From contig CAOLHI010003128.1 in NCBI GenBank assembly GCA_948474755.1, positions 62,001 through 126,000 of the forward strand: a stretch of DNA of 64,000 bases. The letters are read 5' to 3'. Numbering within the stretch: the stretch's first letter is position 1; every line of letters begins with the position of its first letter. This document shows, piece by piece, positions 22,729 to 34,699 of the stretch. The notes below the pieces were generated by a model. It had not been told where the DNA came from and did no database searches. It saw only the letters and a list, made by a program, of their open reading frames with translations. Source of the stretch: Ctenosaura bakeri (taxonomy: Eukaryota > Chordata > Lepidosauria > Squamata > Iguanidae). Made by a program: the position numbers and the translations under genes.

Positions 22729-22930
22729 AGTGCAAGGGTGGGGAACCTTTTTTCTGTCATGGGTAACATTTCCTCAGGGCTAATGTGTTGACTGTCGTGG
22801 TGCATACCAACGATGGGCAGAGCCAAACGCAACGGAGGCGGTTGAAAGTGGGGAAGACCAGGCCAGGGGTGGCATGGAGAACCAGCCACTCTTAATATCC
22901 CTTTGGTCCCCAGTCCCAAAGCAGGGACAG
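22729..22930. mobile_element. hAT-like element fragment
   Basis: It opens with 'caagggtggggaaccttttt', which matches the CAGGGGTGGGGAACC terminus seen in many vertebrate hAT (Charlie-like) elements. The interior ('gcataccaacgatgggcaga') also fits. The right end is not resolved. The assignment rests on memory of that terminus. Confidence 0.45.
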
Positions 22931-24839
22931 ACAGATCCTTTATTTCACAGTGACTTTAACAGAAAATGTTCTAATAGCGTGTATCATCTATTTTTCATTT
23001 AACCATGCTGGTCCCTGTCATTACACCAAGGCCACCCCTTACCAAAATTACTGGCTACACAGCTGGTGTGATTTAAGACAGTGGTAGGTGGCTCCAAAGC
23101 TGAAAGCCAGAAGAACCAGGTCATAGCCATGTGAGGTTGTCTCCCTCCCTCTTTCTGCCCCATCATTTCAAGCTCTCCTCTCTACCTCAACACCTGGCAA
23201 CCTCTATCTTTCTTTCTCTCTCTCCCCCTTTCTTCTGTATTAGATATGCATGTTCTCTCTACCCCATCTTCTCAACTCATCTGCTCTTCACTTCTTCCCA
23301 CCCCACCCCCTTCCACCATTGCACTGAAGAAGTGTGGCTCAGTCTTGACTAGCGTTGCCAGATCTCAGGGCCTAGGCCTGAGTCTTCATCCTTCAGGCAA
23401 GGTGGATAAAATTCAAGGTGAGAGCACTTCCTTGGAAATTAGACACACAGAGATTTGTCTGCCATTATTTCCCATCAATTTGACTTTAACTTCTGGTAAC
23501 CCATTGAATTAGAGACGTTCAAGAGCTCCAGTCTTTATATGCACATATCTAAATCATGAAGAGGCTGCTTTAGACCAGTTGCTGAAGACTGTTTGCTGCT
23601 CAAAAGAAAGCTTTGGAACCTTTTTTTCATTGAACTGTGAATCCCATGTATTCTTAAAAACAGTGCTGGCTAAGCTGTGAAAAACAGAAGCAGGAAAAGT
23701 GTGCTTTCCTACCATTCAGTTGCACAGCTTAGAAAAGTTAAATTCCATCTACAGAAATAGTTTCTTATTTGCTTTTATTTCTATTATATGAATTACATGC
23801 TCAGAGCAACTGTGACAGATGCTTGATGTTTCATGCTTATAGGCATCACTAGGGGCTGTCCCTAGCTCTCTGAATTTGGCCCTGGAATCCCATAGCTTGT
23901 GGGAGTCCTAATTTAGCAACTCCATTCTTGCGTGAGATCTGAACTGCTTGCTTGTCAAGGACTTTGCAATGAAGCCAAAGTCCACATAGCTCTAGAACCA
24001 AGGTTGCATGTAGCCCTATGATCACAGGCTGTCCACACTGGACTGGTGTTTTAGTGGTTGAAATCCACCTGTTTTTTCAGAACAAAAAGAGAACAAGAAA
24101 ACTTACGCAAGTCTTCCAATCACTCCACATGAAGGACACAAGATTTAGGATTCCAATTGTATATTTGTACTTCTGAATCCCCAGGTGGATATTAATCCTA
24201 CTGCTTAGGTAGCTTCTGTATCTTCTTAGGGCGATTAAACTGCTATAAATGCAACACTCTGTGAACTCTTAATGAGGTTTTTTGAGTCTGAGAGTTGCCA
24301 TGGAGACAACTCTGTGTACTTCTTAAGTATGTATTTGGCCAGTTATTACAAACATGGCGTAATTTTCTCCCAACACTTGCAGATCATTCCAACTGCCATT
24401 GTCATTTATTGGAATACTGCGTCTCAAAGGAATTTGTTAATAGTATTTTTCCCCCTTATAGCTATTTACTTAGCAGATTGTGGGACCACAGATCCTTCAC
24501 AAATATTTGTGTAAAGTAAGTAAAGGTTTTTCTACTCATGTGCATTCAATGACACATGGTACTTACACAGTGGAAAGTTGTGGTGAAGTCTGGATGGCTC
24601 TGGAAGAATCAGACCTAGAATGAATGAATGCCCTGGGGACAGCAGTTGGTGAGTTCAATTCAGAAATGAATAAATAATTCTGAGCTATTTTAACAAGCAC
24701 TGATGGGGGAAAGATTCTAAAAGAGAAACAGAAAGATAGAGTTCTCTTCTGTTGTGTAATGTTGGTATATGTGCTTAAATGGTATTACATGGATTCATTC
24801 CTGTAGGGTTGGGGGAGAACACACAGAGGGCAGCACCAA
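22931..24839. other. Mostly unassigned DNA
   Basis: It has a pyrimidine-rich block at 23130-23330 (TTTCTTTCTCTCTCTCC type). At 23350-23400 'gcgttgccagatctcaggg' resembles the terminus of the GGGTTGCCA element at 580. No exon is credible. Confidence 0.4.
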
Positions 24840-25041
24840 CACCATTTCCACACTGCACTGTTATAATGCTATTATTTCACTTTCAACATCCTGTGAAATT
24901 CTGAGCTTTGTAGTTTACTGAGGCCAAAGAGCTCTCTGGCTGAGAATTCTAAATGCCCCTCCCTAAACTACAAGTCCCAGGATTCCACAGGATGTTGAAA
25001 GTGGAATAATAGCACTATAACAGTATAGTGAGGAAATGGCT
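24840..25041. mobile_element. Palindromic Harbinger-like MITE (TSD CAA)
   Basis: It starts CACCATTTCCACACTGCACT and ends AGTGAGGAAATGGCT, with CAA at 24837-24839 and 25042-25044. The arms are well matched around 'atttcactttcaacatcctg' and 'caggatgttgaaagtggaat'. This is a fairly well preserved copy. Confidence 0.85.
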
Positions 25042-25044
25042 CAA

Positions 25045-26869
25045 AATGCTACCCTCACAAATGTCCAGACAAATGTGCAGACTAAAGAAGGTCTCTGTGT
25101 GCACAGTGAATGTCTTTGTGGAGACAGCTGCTACATATGATGTAAGACCCTGGCGAATCAGGGTGCAGGAGCTTTCTGTGGATAAATCCATATACGCTGA
25201 GAACTCTTTTTAATGAACCTTAAGGAAAACTTTATTGGGAGAGCATGATGGAAAAGGCCAGTAATGTGTGTGCGTGTAAAAGAGAAAGATTGGATGTAGA
25301 GCTGTCCTGGGTGGTCCTCTCCATGCATTCATCCAATGCATGGAGTGGGTAATGTATGTCTCCTATTATATTCATTGTGCCCAGAGGAACTGTAAATGCT
25401 GCTACTAACTAGTAGCTTCATTCTAAAGCAAGCAGTGGTGAATCAGGTGATTTTCATGATACAGGGTATCTCTGCTTATGCAGTGTTCTATCATTTATTA
25501 TCCTACCTTTCTTTCTTCAAGAGGATCCCCAGTTTAGGAAACTGTACCCCTCCAGAGGTTATTTCACTACAGTTCCCATCAGCCCTAGCTAGCAAAGGCA
25601 ATAGAAGAGGTACAGTCCAGCAACATTCTGAAGATCACTATCACCTACCCCTGATTTGGAACATAAAAACAACGTATTAAACTAGGGATGGGCAACTGTA
25701 GAGAGTCTAGGGGCAATTTTCTTTCCTAGTACACACCAGGATCTGCATGGATGGCTTGAGATAGTGTAACAACACTAAAAGTGTGTTAGATTAATTACAG
25801 TGTTGTAAGTCTGGCTTATGATACTGCAATTATTGTCCTGGATGTCAGTCAAAGTTTTAGTTCCTTCCCAGAAGTCAGTGGGGTGAGAGGATCACCAGGC
25901 TTCCCTTGGGGGAGAGTGCTAGAAGTTGAGACGGTGCGCCTAAGAAGAATATGATGGAAACTAAAATTAAAAAGTAGTGCTATGTTTCTGCCCCACTTAT
26001 CTGAGAGAAAAGTGCCCCCCCAACAGTATTATACTGGATTTTATGAACTTCTGATTTTGGAAATATATATGGGGGAAAGAACAGGTAGTCTGGTCAAGTG
26101 AAAGAAAGAGGGAGATCCTTGCTATTGGAAACATGGAAAAATTAAAGTCACAGATAGACTTGGTTTCCATATGAAAAATCTAGGTAACTTTTCTCTCTAC
26201 TTAAGAAAGAATATATAAAAAAAAAGATGAGGGGAGCAATATCTTCTATGCTGCCTCTGAAATTACAAACCTGCTGAAATATTTAGGGCATTCTCCTGTG
26301 CACATTTCAAATAGAGAGGAAGAGAGAGAGAGACCGAGGTCTGTGTTTCTGACAGTTCACATCCTATTGAAGGCCTAGGCCAAATTCATCCCCCTGTAAG
26401 CTCACAAAATACCATCAGCATTACATCAGGTTCAGCCCTGCCTCTGTGTATTTTGAATGTGCTGTCTTACTGCTTTCACCAGCCACAATGAGAACAAAGT
26501 GAGAGCTAGGAGTTCTGAACTACCACCAGGGCCAAGAGAATGACAAAGATAATTGTCAGGAAAGCTTCCAAACTCTCCCAGTGTTTGTTATTCCCACCCT
26601 CGGTCTCTTTGCCAGAGGGGAAAGAAAATTTTGGATTGCAACGTAGTGAGACAAGCACGACACTTGATCATCCCGTTCTTTCGCCACCCCCTCCCCATTT
26701 GCAGTGATAGGCTCCATGGGTTGCATTGCTGTCGAACATTTCACACATAACATCACTCTACCACAGGGGGGTTCCAAGCTTTTCTGAAGCTGTGTAGCTA
26801 CCTGCTAACCATACCATGAAAGCAAACCGTAGATCTATAAGTCAAACACAAGCCAAAACCTTCCAAGGC
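25045..26869. other. Mostly unassigned DNA with MITE scraps
   Basis: At 25525-25660 'aactgtacccctccagaggt', 'actacagttcccatcagccc' and 'cagtccagcaacattctg' look like a decayed foldback repeat related to the one at 39.2 kb. At 25680 'tagggatgggcaactg' resembles a hAT-like end. A perfect 11-bp hairpin (CTCCATGCATT/AATGCATGGAG) lies near 25320. No exon was found. Confidence 0.4.
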
Positions 26870-27055
26870 ACTGTGCTCCATTACTGAACAGCCCTCATCA
26901 TTAGGAAGATCTTTCTAACTTTTAGTCAGAATCTTCTTTCAGTCTTCTCTTCTTCATGCTAATCATACCTAGCTGCTTCAGCTATTCCTCAAAGGTCCTT
27001 GTTCCTTGATCTTTTATCATCTTGGTCATTTTCTTCTGGGCAAGTTTCAGAGACA
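26870..27055 (-). mobile_element. CR1 LINE fragment, highly diverged
   Basis: 'tactgaacagccctcatcat', 'taggaagatctttctaac', 'cttctcttcttcatgctaat' and 'cctagctgcttcagctattc' follow the order seen in the better CR1 copies at 28.8 and 32.8 kb, so this is an old 3'-region fragment in reverse. Both ends are lost. Confidence 0.65.
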
Positions 27056-28467
27056 CACAAATCATTATTATTTCAGATGCTTGCCAAGTGATTAGCCATA
27101 TCCATCCGTTACCCAAAGGTCATTTTATGACTACACCACACACAAGCAAGTATCATATTAGGGGTAGATCTATCCCTTTTATTTTATAGCTATAGAAGAC
27201 TGGATATAGGGACATCAGAGTGCTATTTTCATTGCCTATATGCTACAAGGTCTAGGTCATCTGCTAAACCCTCAAGAAATAGCTGTGTTTCTCACCAAAA
27301 AAAGGGCAGCACCAGAGGATGAGTAAGTTTGTATGTGAGCTGGCCTTAATGTCTATCACTAACCATTCTCAGCTGGTTCTTAGACTCTCTGTCTTAGCAT
27401 ATAGGTATTTGTATACTTACTGTCTTGTGCAACATTGATGCACAAAAAGTCTAAGTCCAAGAATGATAGACTGAGGCTCAGGAAATCTGGTTCTCTAATC
27501 ACTATTCATCCTTGAATCTCATTAACCTTGGGCTTATTTTTTATCAGTGTGTCCTCTCCTGGGGGATGTTGTGAAGATAAAATGTGAAGGACAGTCTTTG
27601 TACACCTCTTTGAACTCACCTGTAGGAAATGAGATATAACTATCAAAATGACAAAAAAACACAAATGGGTGGTCCTATTGGCTTCCCCATGGGGAATTGA
27701 TAGGATCTTCCTGATGTACATATGAAGCCACATGAGGTCTTGAGCTGATCCTGAATCCTGAAGACCAGCAAAACAGCACCAACCCAGTGCAGCAAGGATA
27801 CCTTCCTCACCATTCAGAAAGAAGGCAGTACAAGTGGTTTTGTTTGTTTGTCCTCATTTATATCATCACATAGCCCAATATGATTGAATACATGTTACCA
27901 GAACAGCATCGCAGTCGTGATGGATCCCTAATGGACTAGAGCCACATAATGAAAAAGGTCACCATTCATGTTTTTAATAATCATCAAACAGTAGCAAAAT
28001 AATATTTATAAAAAAGTGTAAGAAAACATGCCCCCCAAAAGAGAGCTGATAATGTTTTTTGAGTACCTTCCTTGCTCCTCAGAAGTATACTTTTGATCCA
28101 CAAATGTTTTGATCCGCACATGTTTGTAAATCTGAAATATATCAACAGGCCTTTGATTTTTACTGATATCTCTGTTCTCCTACTAGCTGATTAAAATCAT
28201 CCCATGAAACCTGAGTTACTAGATCAAAGCAGAGTGACTCCCTCACCGCCTTTGCAAGTTAATTTAGACACAGCTTTGCTATCTGTGAGCAGCTGAAAAG
28301 TTCAGATCTGAGGTTTCCTAATAGTACCATGACTCCTTCACCAGCAGGCTTAGCTAGAGATAGGTAGATTAAACTTCTCAATTGTATCATAATGAGTTAG
28401 TGTTTCTTTTGGCCACATATAATTTAAATTTCCCCATCCAAGCAATTGCTCTGAGACAATGAAACTT
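27056..28467. other. Unassigned DNA
   Basis: No gene, RNA or clear repeat is recognised in this AT-rich interval. Confidence 0.4.
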
Positions 28468-28468
28468 A

Positions 28469-28680
28469 GGACCTTTCCACACTACAATGTTACAGTGCTG
28501 TTATAGTGCTATAGTGCTATCATTCCACTTTCAACCTCCTGTGGAATTCTGGGATTTGTAAGCCAAAGAGCTCTCTGGCTAAGAATTCTAAATGCTCCTC
28601 CCTAAACTGCAAACCCCAGGATTCCATAGGAGGTTGAAAGTGGAATAATAGCACTATAACAGTGTAATGCACAAATGGCC
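28469..28680. mobile_element. Palindromic Harbinger-like MITE (TSD TTA)
   Basis: It starts GGACCTTTCCACACTACAAT and ends GTAATGCACAAATGGCC, with TTA at 28466-28468 and 28681-28683. The left arm has a small local expansion of 'tatagtgc' (three near copies), and the centre has lost a few bases. The TTA triplet fits PIF/Harbinger target choice. Confidence 0.85.
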
Positions 28681-28767
28681 TTATCTGAAATGCAGCATGC
28701 TCACTAAGAGATTCTTTGATTCTGAAAAGACATGACCACTTTTAATTAATTTCAATATGTGTGCTTC

Positions 28768-29216
28768 ATAGAATCATAGAGCTCGAATTGACCACAAGGG
28801 CCTCTGTCATGCAGGAATATACAATCAAAGCACTTCCAATAGATAGCCATCCACCTTTTGTTTAAAAACCTTCTTAGGGGGAGCACACTCCGAGGCAGTA
28901 TATTCCACTGTTGAACTGCTCTTACTGTCAGGAAATTCTTTGTAACGTATAGGTGGAATCTTTCCCATAATTTGAAGCCATTACTTTATGTCCCAATCTC
29001 TGGACCAACAGAATACAAGCTTACTCCATCTTCCATATGGCATCCCTTCAAATATTTAAATATGGCTGCCATGTCACCTCTTTACCTTCTCTTCTCCAAA
29101 CTATACATACCCAGCTCCTTAAGCCATTCCTCATAAGGCGTGTTTTCCAGACCTTTTACCATTTTGGTAACCCTCTTCTGGACATGTTCCAGTTTGTCAG
29201 TACCCTTCTTGAATTA
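28768..29216 (-). mobile_element. CR1 LINE 3' end, minus strand
   Basis: On the + strand it begins with 'catagaatcatagag', the reverse of the ATTCTATGATTCTATG repeat that ends CR1 elements. It proceeds through 'cactccgaggcagta', 'caggaaattctttgtaac', 'aatatttaaatatggctgcc' and 'ggtaaccctcttctggacat'. That is the 3' UTR and C-terminal ORF2 region in reverse. Stops and small indels break the coding sense. Confidence 0.88.
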
Positions 29217-29552
29217 TTTCATGTATACAGTACCATTTTCAGTCACTGGGTAGTAGATTTCCCAACAGGCAAGCAGATTTGAATTCAAAACAATTTGAAA
29301 TTGGTGTGAAGAATAGACTAAGGAACAGAGTTATAGACTTCCACTTTGCTGCTCTAGTGATGAGCAGCTAAGAGGGACTGAAGACAGACTGGCCCTTCAC
29401 AGACCTATATGCTTCACCACAACTGAAAGCACACTTAGAAGTGCAAGCAGTCGTGACTTCTTTCAGATAAGGTGGGCACAATGTGTCCAGCACTGGTAGC
29501 AGAGTAACTTTACCAGACCCAGTCCAACTCATGCAATGCTGCTAATTCCACT
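29217..29552. other. Unassigned DNA between CR1 and a SINE
   Basis: No feature recognised. Confidence 0.4.
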
Positions 29553-29787
29553 TGTTGTTATTGTGTGCCTTCAAGTCGTTTCCAACTTATAGCTACCATA
29601 AGGCAAACCTATCCCAGGGTTTTCTTGGTAAGATTTGTTGGAGGGGTGACTTTGCCTTCCTCTGAGGCTGAGAGAATGAGACTTGCCCAAGGTTGCCCAG
29701 TGGGTTTCCATGGTGGATCAGGAATCTGAATCCTGGTCTCCACGGCCATAGTCCAGCTCTGAAAATCACACCACCATGTTGGCTGTC
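29553..29787 (-). mobile_element. tRNA-derived SINE, near full length, minus strand
   Basis: The tail 'gtgtgccttcaagtcgtttc' is followed by the complete middle ('gttttcttggtaagatttgt', 'tttgccttcctctgaggctg') and 'ggttgcccagtgggtttcca'. It ends with the head region 'gtccagctctgaaaatcaca'. It retains the block missing from the shorter copies at 2.7 and 9.0 kb. Confidence 0.88.
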
Positions 29788-29833
29788 ACTCATTCCACTA
29801 GTACATAAAATTCAGTCTAGTGACTAAAACTCA

Positions 29834-30037
29834 GGCCATTTCCGCATGAGACTGTTATAGCACTATGATTCCACTTTCAACATCCTATGGAATCCTGGGG
29901 TTTGCAGTTTCGGGAGGGGCCAGCTGGAAATGTCACAGGAAATCCAGCCAGCCCCTTCTGAAACTGCAAACCCCAGGATTCCATAGGATGTTGAAAGTGG
30001 AATCATAGCGCTATAACAGTCTCGTGCGGAAATGGCC
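29834..30037. mobile_element. Near-perfect palindromic MITE (TSD TCA)
   Basis: The left arm (GGCCATTTCCGCATGAGACT onward) and the right arm (ending AGTCTCGTGCGGAAATGGCC) pair with only a few mismatches over roughly 85 bases each. TCA flanks both sides (29831-29833 and 30038-30040). The loop 'cagctggaaatgtcacagga' plus 'aatccagc' differs from other family members, which carry the 'cagccagagagctc' centre. High arm identity suggests a young copy or arm-to-arm conversion. Confidence 0.9.
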
Positions 30038-30154
30038 TCAGAGATTCCTCACAGGAAGAAAAAAAAGACTTTAAGGTCAGAGTGGTGGTGTTAAGGAGGA
30101 GACTTTACAAAAAGAAAAAAAGTGGAATATAGCTGGATTTCCTGTGACATCCTG

Positions 30155-30345
30155 TGGTGCTTTCACATTGTGCAATTAAAGCACTATGATTTCACTTTAA
30201 CTACCATGGCTGGAGTTTGTAGTTTTGTGAAGCCCTCACCTCTGTGGTGGATAACTTAACCTGCAAATCCCAGGATCCTATAGGACATTGCCATGGAATT
30301 TAAAGTTGAATCATAAACACAATAGCTGTAAGAGGGCCCCTGAAA
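30155..30345. repeat. Inverted-repeat MITE, related family
   Basis: Left 'gctttcacattgtgcaatta' and 'atttcactttaactaccatg' are answered on the right by 'catggaatttaaagttgaat' and 'gctgtaagagggcc'. The centre has 'gagtttgtagttttgtgaag'. It fits a second palindromic family with GGGCCCTTTCACAC-like ends, but target duplications are unclear. Confidence 0.6.
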
Positions 30346-30829
30346 TTGATTGTGATGCCTTTATAAAAACCATTTTATAAGTGTGTGCAAGACATTTCAC
30401 CCTATTTACAACAATGACATATGTGTCATCCTCAGATCTCCTTTTCCAGTGGGTGTTCACAATGGCTATGTAACTTTAGAAACAATTGAGGTCTAGGTTA
30501 ATTCGGTACACACCCCATCGTATCTCTTTCCTTTCATCACCTTCAGGAAAGCTGAGGGCAAGAAGAAGACAATGAAGAGACAGCTCCTCCTTCCTCTGTC
30601 AGAGCATGGAGTAGTCATAATAACACCTTACATTTGGGAAACACCTTCCACATAAAGATTGCAGTCTACTTTGCAAACAATGAAGGATGATCTCATGGCA
30701 TTATCTACATGACACATGTTGAAGAAACTCTTCAGCAAAATGGTAGACCAAATTTGCGAATGGAACTTGTGAATCCCACCCCCCAAATAAAATTTCTTTG
30801 CTTGTTTCTCTTTCCTCCAATGAGCTCAG
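30346..30829. other. Unassigned DNA
   Basis: No feature recognised. Confidence 0.4.
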
Positions 30830-30832
30830 TGC

Positions 30833-30947
30833 ACTGGGTGACCTTGAGCATGTTACACACTCTCAGCCCTCAGAAAATCCAGAGATAGGTCCACCTTAGA
30901 GTCCCCTTAAGTTGAAAATGACTTGAAGGCACATGAACAACAACAGA
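30833..30947 (+). mobile_element. tRNA-derived SINE, 5'-truncated
   Basis: It enters at 'actgggtgaccttgagcatg' and ends with 'gttgaaaatgacttgaaggc' and 'acatgaacaacaacag'. The middle is degraded. Confidence 0.75.
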
Positions 30948-31146
30948 GAAGAAGGTGAGGTGAGGTAATAAGCGTACAGTCTTCAGCAGTTCTGTCCCAA
31001 ATATCTCTTCCACATTTTTTAACATTCTTCTCCGATTTGATAGAAAATAAACCATTTTTAAAAATGATCAATTTTGTGAAATTCTTGTGGGTCGGAAGTG
31101 GAGTTTTTACATTCATCTTAGGTAAACGGTACGGGCAAGGGGCTGT

Positions 31147-31375
31147 GGGGGCCCATTCACACTACAGAATTATACTGATATCACCCCACTTTAACTGCCA
31201 TGGTTCCATCCTATGGAATCCTGGGATTAGTAGTTTAAGGAGGGGCATTTAAAATTCTCAGCCAGAAAGCTCTGCTGCCTTGCCAAACTACCAGCTCCAG
31301 GATTCCATAGGATGCAGCCATGGCAGGTAAAGGGGAATAATAGCAATATGTACTATGAAGGGGATCTTGGTATTC
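31147..31375. repeat. Inverted-repeat MITE, related family
   Basis: The ends are GGGGGCCCATTCACACTACA and a degraded 'tactatgaaggggatc'. Inside, 'taactgccatggttccatcc' pairs with 'aggatgcagccatggcaggt', and the centre 'aaaattctcagccagaaagc' is shared with the GGCCATTT family, so the two families are related. Confidence 0.65.
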
Positions 31376-32150
31376 TGGTTCTTATTGTCCAATCATATTT
31401 CCAACAGTGTGCAGCATCCCCAGACATCATAAAGTAACTCTTTCCACCAGTTTTTTTTTCCCTAGATCAAAAATATAGTCAGTTGGAGAGATTTCAGTAT
31501 GATGGAGGGATGTATGAGAGAAAGAAATATACATAGAGCACCTTGGTCACTTCAGAACGATAAGAAAAGCAACAATCAATCAATCAGAATTCTTTTTCCA
31601 GAGTTTTTCTTTTTCTTTCAGGAGATTGGAGGCCGGGTCTCAGCACAGATATCTATAAAACTGTAGTGAAGGGGCCCAGACATCAACCTTTGTTACTAAA
31701 AATGGAATGGCATAAGCACATCTCTATGACCACCTGTGAAACTACACTTTCAACTTTTCCGTTGACATTGCATGCGCTGCTAGTGTTGGAAACAAAGATC
31801 GGTGAAAATGGGTCACCTCCTGCCTTTATATCTTCGAGTATAGAAGCTGCTTTGCAAGTTCAGATCTCCACACAGTTGTTGATCCTGTTTAAGTGGCAGA
31901 GGTTTGGTTAAACCAGCCCAAACATGACTTCCATAAAGAAGGAATGGAATGTAGTCCAAAATATTTACCACATTAGATGTGGACAAATTTTAAGCGTTCA
32001 TGGACATTTTATTGCTATATGTAACATGGATCATAGATATCTGAGTGACATTTTGAGTTGTGTGATTTGCAGGTTTTTTGGATGCCCACCGCATCCTCCA
32101 TCCTTTCTCCATCCTAAAGAAATTGGCATGTCTGTAGGCGGATAGGACAT
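31376..32150. other. Unassigned DNA
   Basis: No exon or repeat is recognised. A short CAAT tandem lies near 31575. Confidence 0.4.
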
Positions 32151-32720
32151 GAAAAATCGGCTAACAGTCATAGGCCCGCCCGCTTCCCACCTCAAGCCGG
32201 GTGAGTCGAGAGACGCTAAGTCATTGCTATGTCTAATTACAAACCTGAGGCAGATTAACCTTTGATGACTAACTTAATCTTCTAAATAAAATGAATATGC
32301 ATCAGCCTGAAAAATTAAGATTAAATGCTCTCTAGTATCTTTATGAGATCAGGCAGGTTTTGCGGTGAATATGTTATGCATTACTGTGAAGCAATTAAAA
32401 TGAGCCAAGAATTCCTGAAAAAAAAATGCCTTTTAATTCTAAGGGCTGCACTACTAATAGTTCTCACAAGCAGTTATTAATTAATTAAGTCCACCTATAC
32501 ATGGCTGGATGGGTCACTGTTGGAGAAACACAAGTACAGAGAAGATCATTTAAAGACTCTTGAAATGCCTCCGTTCCTAGTACTGCCATGAGATTTCAAC
32601 AGTATCCCCTTTTCATTAAGAAACACATCTCTAAGAATCAGGGTAGGGGATGTAACAGATTTGGTTCTCCCTCATTTGCATGTTAGTAAATCTTGACCAG
32701 AATCCTGTGGGGCTCATGCA
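32150..32720. other. Repeat-free block resembling a conserved noncoding element
   Basis: It has long uninterrupted AT-rich motifs such as 'cctgaaaaattaagattaaa', 'gaagcaattaaaatgagcca' and 'gcagttattaattaattaag' that look like homeodomain-type sites. There are no transposon scars, and the left edge is GC-richer ('taggcccgcccgcttcccac'). This is an inference from texture only. Confidence 0.35.
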
Positions 32721-32764
32721 CGTCAGGTCCCTTCCACATGCAGTTGCATTTTTTATGCTGTTTT

Positions 32765-33360
32765 CATAGAATTATAGAAGATTCAAATTGGAAATAATGC
32801 CATGCAAGAATACACAACTAAAGCCCACCCAATGTCTGTTTAAACACTTCCAAGTAGAGCCTTCCCATCCTCTAGAGGCAGTTTATTCCACTGTCAAACA
32901 AGTCTTAGAGTCACTAATTTTTTTCTCAATGTTTAGGTGAAATCTCTTTTCTCGTAATTTGAATCCATTGGTTCATGTCCTAGTCTCTACAATGGCAAAC
33001 TTTGTCCATCTCCTACATGATATCCTTTCAGATATTTAACAAAAGCTATCATATCACCTCTTAGTCTTCTCTTCCCCAAGTTGCACATATCCAGCTCCCT
33101 AAGTCATTCCTCATAAAGCTTGGTCTCCAGAGTTTTGACAGTCTCAGTCACTTTTATCTGGATACATTTCAACTTGTCAATATCCTTCTTGAACTGCGGT
33201 GCCCAGAACTGGACACAATATTCCAGGTGATGCCTCACCAAAGCAGGATGGATTAGCAGTACTACCTCCCTTGACTAAGACACAATACTCCCATTGATGC
33301 AACCCAGAATTTTATTGGCTTTTTAAACTGCTTCTTCACACTGTTGCAATGGACATACTT
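32765..33360 (-). mobile_element. CR1 LINE 3' end, longest copy, minus strand
   Basis: It starts with a degraded 'catagaattatagaag' tail and extends furthest into ORF2. On the + strand it reads through 'aactgcggtgcccagaactg', 'gacacaatattccaggtgat', 'aagcaggatggattagcagt' and 'gcaacccagaattttattgg'. These are the reverse of conserved CR1 coding sequence. Frameshifts are frequent, so it is dead. Confidence 0.88.
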
Positions 33361-34699
33361 AGTTCTTGGTTACATAAGAATAGTCCCACAAGGCTGACCA
33401 CTTCACGTGGTCAGTCCCAACTAGAAAATAATCACTGAATCAATTTCATTTGCCTGTGTGTTGACTTTCTATTTGCCAGATGATTGAGTTGGTCTCCAAC
33501 AGTTGGGATTAACCAAAAGAATTGCAGCCATGCTTCTGGAGGGCATGTAATTATTCATCAATGCCTTCAATGCACTACATTACACAATTGGGTTGCCATA
33601 ACAGCCACTGCGCATTCCCTATTTCAGAATGGGATAACAAACAGGCACACTGCCAGATACGCAATCAGTTACACAAAGTCAGAATTCAGCAAAAGGGTGG
33701 TGTAGCACAACTGCTATGTAACTATGTGAACAGAGATTTGCACTCTGCAAACACAGTTAGGATCTCGGCTCTGAAGTTCTTTCTTTCAAACTTGCAAATT
33801 TTGGCAGTTTTTCTTTTTAGTAATTTCTTATTAAGTAAAGAAAAAGAAAAAAAAAGAGCACAAACCATATATACAAAACAGCAAAGCAACAACAGAAAAT
33901 ACATCCATATGTACATCAATGAACACCCTAATCTACACCTGTCTAAAGCAAGTACTGACTAAACATAACTAAAAGTCAGTTTCCACCCTTGTTGCAAATG
34001 GTTCATACTGTTTAAGCATTTACCCCTAACTGTTGAGTCATTCAAATTTTGCAAGTTTTAATACAGAAGTAAAATGAAGAAAATTCTCACCAATCTAGAT
34101 TCAATTGGTTTGAATACGTCCAAAGCAGAGTAAGGACCTTGAGACAATGGGAAGAGACCATGAAAGGAAAAAAGAGAAGCAACAATATTAATCTAGCACC
34201 ACTGACATTGCTATATGCATGTGGATTCTAAGCAGACTTTGAAAATCTTACTACTCAACATCTTCTAGCTAAATGGGCAGCTCCACAAACTTTCCCTTCT
34301 ATCACACTTCAGGTTTCTTTTTTAAATCTTACATTTCTTCCTTAAATTTATGAAAACATTTGCAAATTTTGGAAAATTCTTATTTTAAAAAATGACTTTC
34401 TCACCCATCTCTACTTTCCCTTCCCATATGCAATGGCTCCTGAGGCAGTCAATACTGAAGCGGTTTGGTATTTTCCCACGCTGACATCTTTCTGGTGTGC
34501 CTTGGTGTTGGCTATGATTTGAGAAACTTTGTGATGTAGGGACAGAAGAGAAAAAAGGAGGTGGTTAGACAAACCTAAGACGTCTACAGTAGCTGACCCA
34601 AAACAGTCTGCTGCAAGAGAGGAAAAAAAAAATATTTTCAAGGCAGCTCTCTTGCCTTGAGATTTCCCTCACTTGAGATGCAGAGAAGGACTAGACCCT
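33361..34699. other. Unassigned DNA with an AGTCCCAACTAG fragment
   Basis: 'tcagtcccaactagaaaata' at about 33411 followed by 'cactgaatcaatttcatttg' matches a dispersed repeat also seen at 46.9 and 55.2 kb. Just before it lies a small hairpin (CTGACCAC/GTGGTCAG) containing CACGTG. The rest is unrecognised. Confidence 0.4.

Noticed and set aside
25319..25345. Perfect 11-bp hairpin CTCCATGCATT/AATGCATGGAG
   Set aside because: A single short hairpin in noncoding DNA with no U-tract or neighbouring gene. Likely chance.
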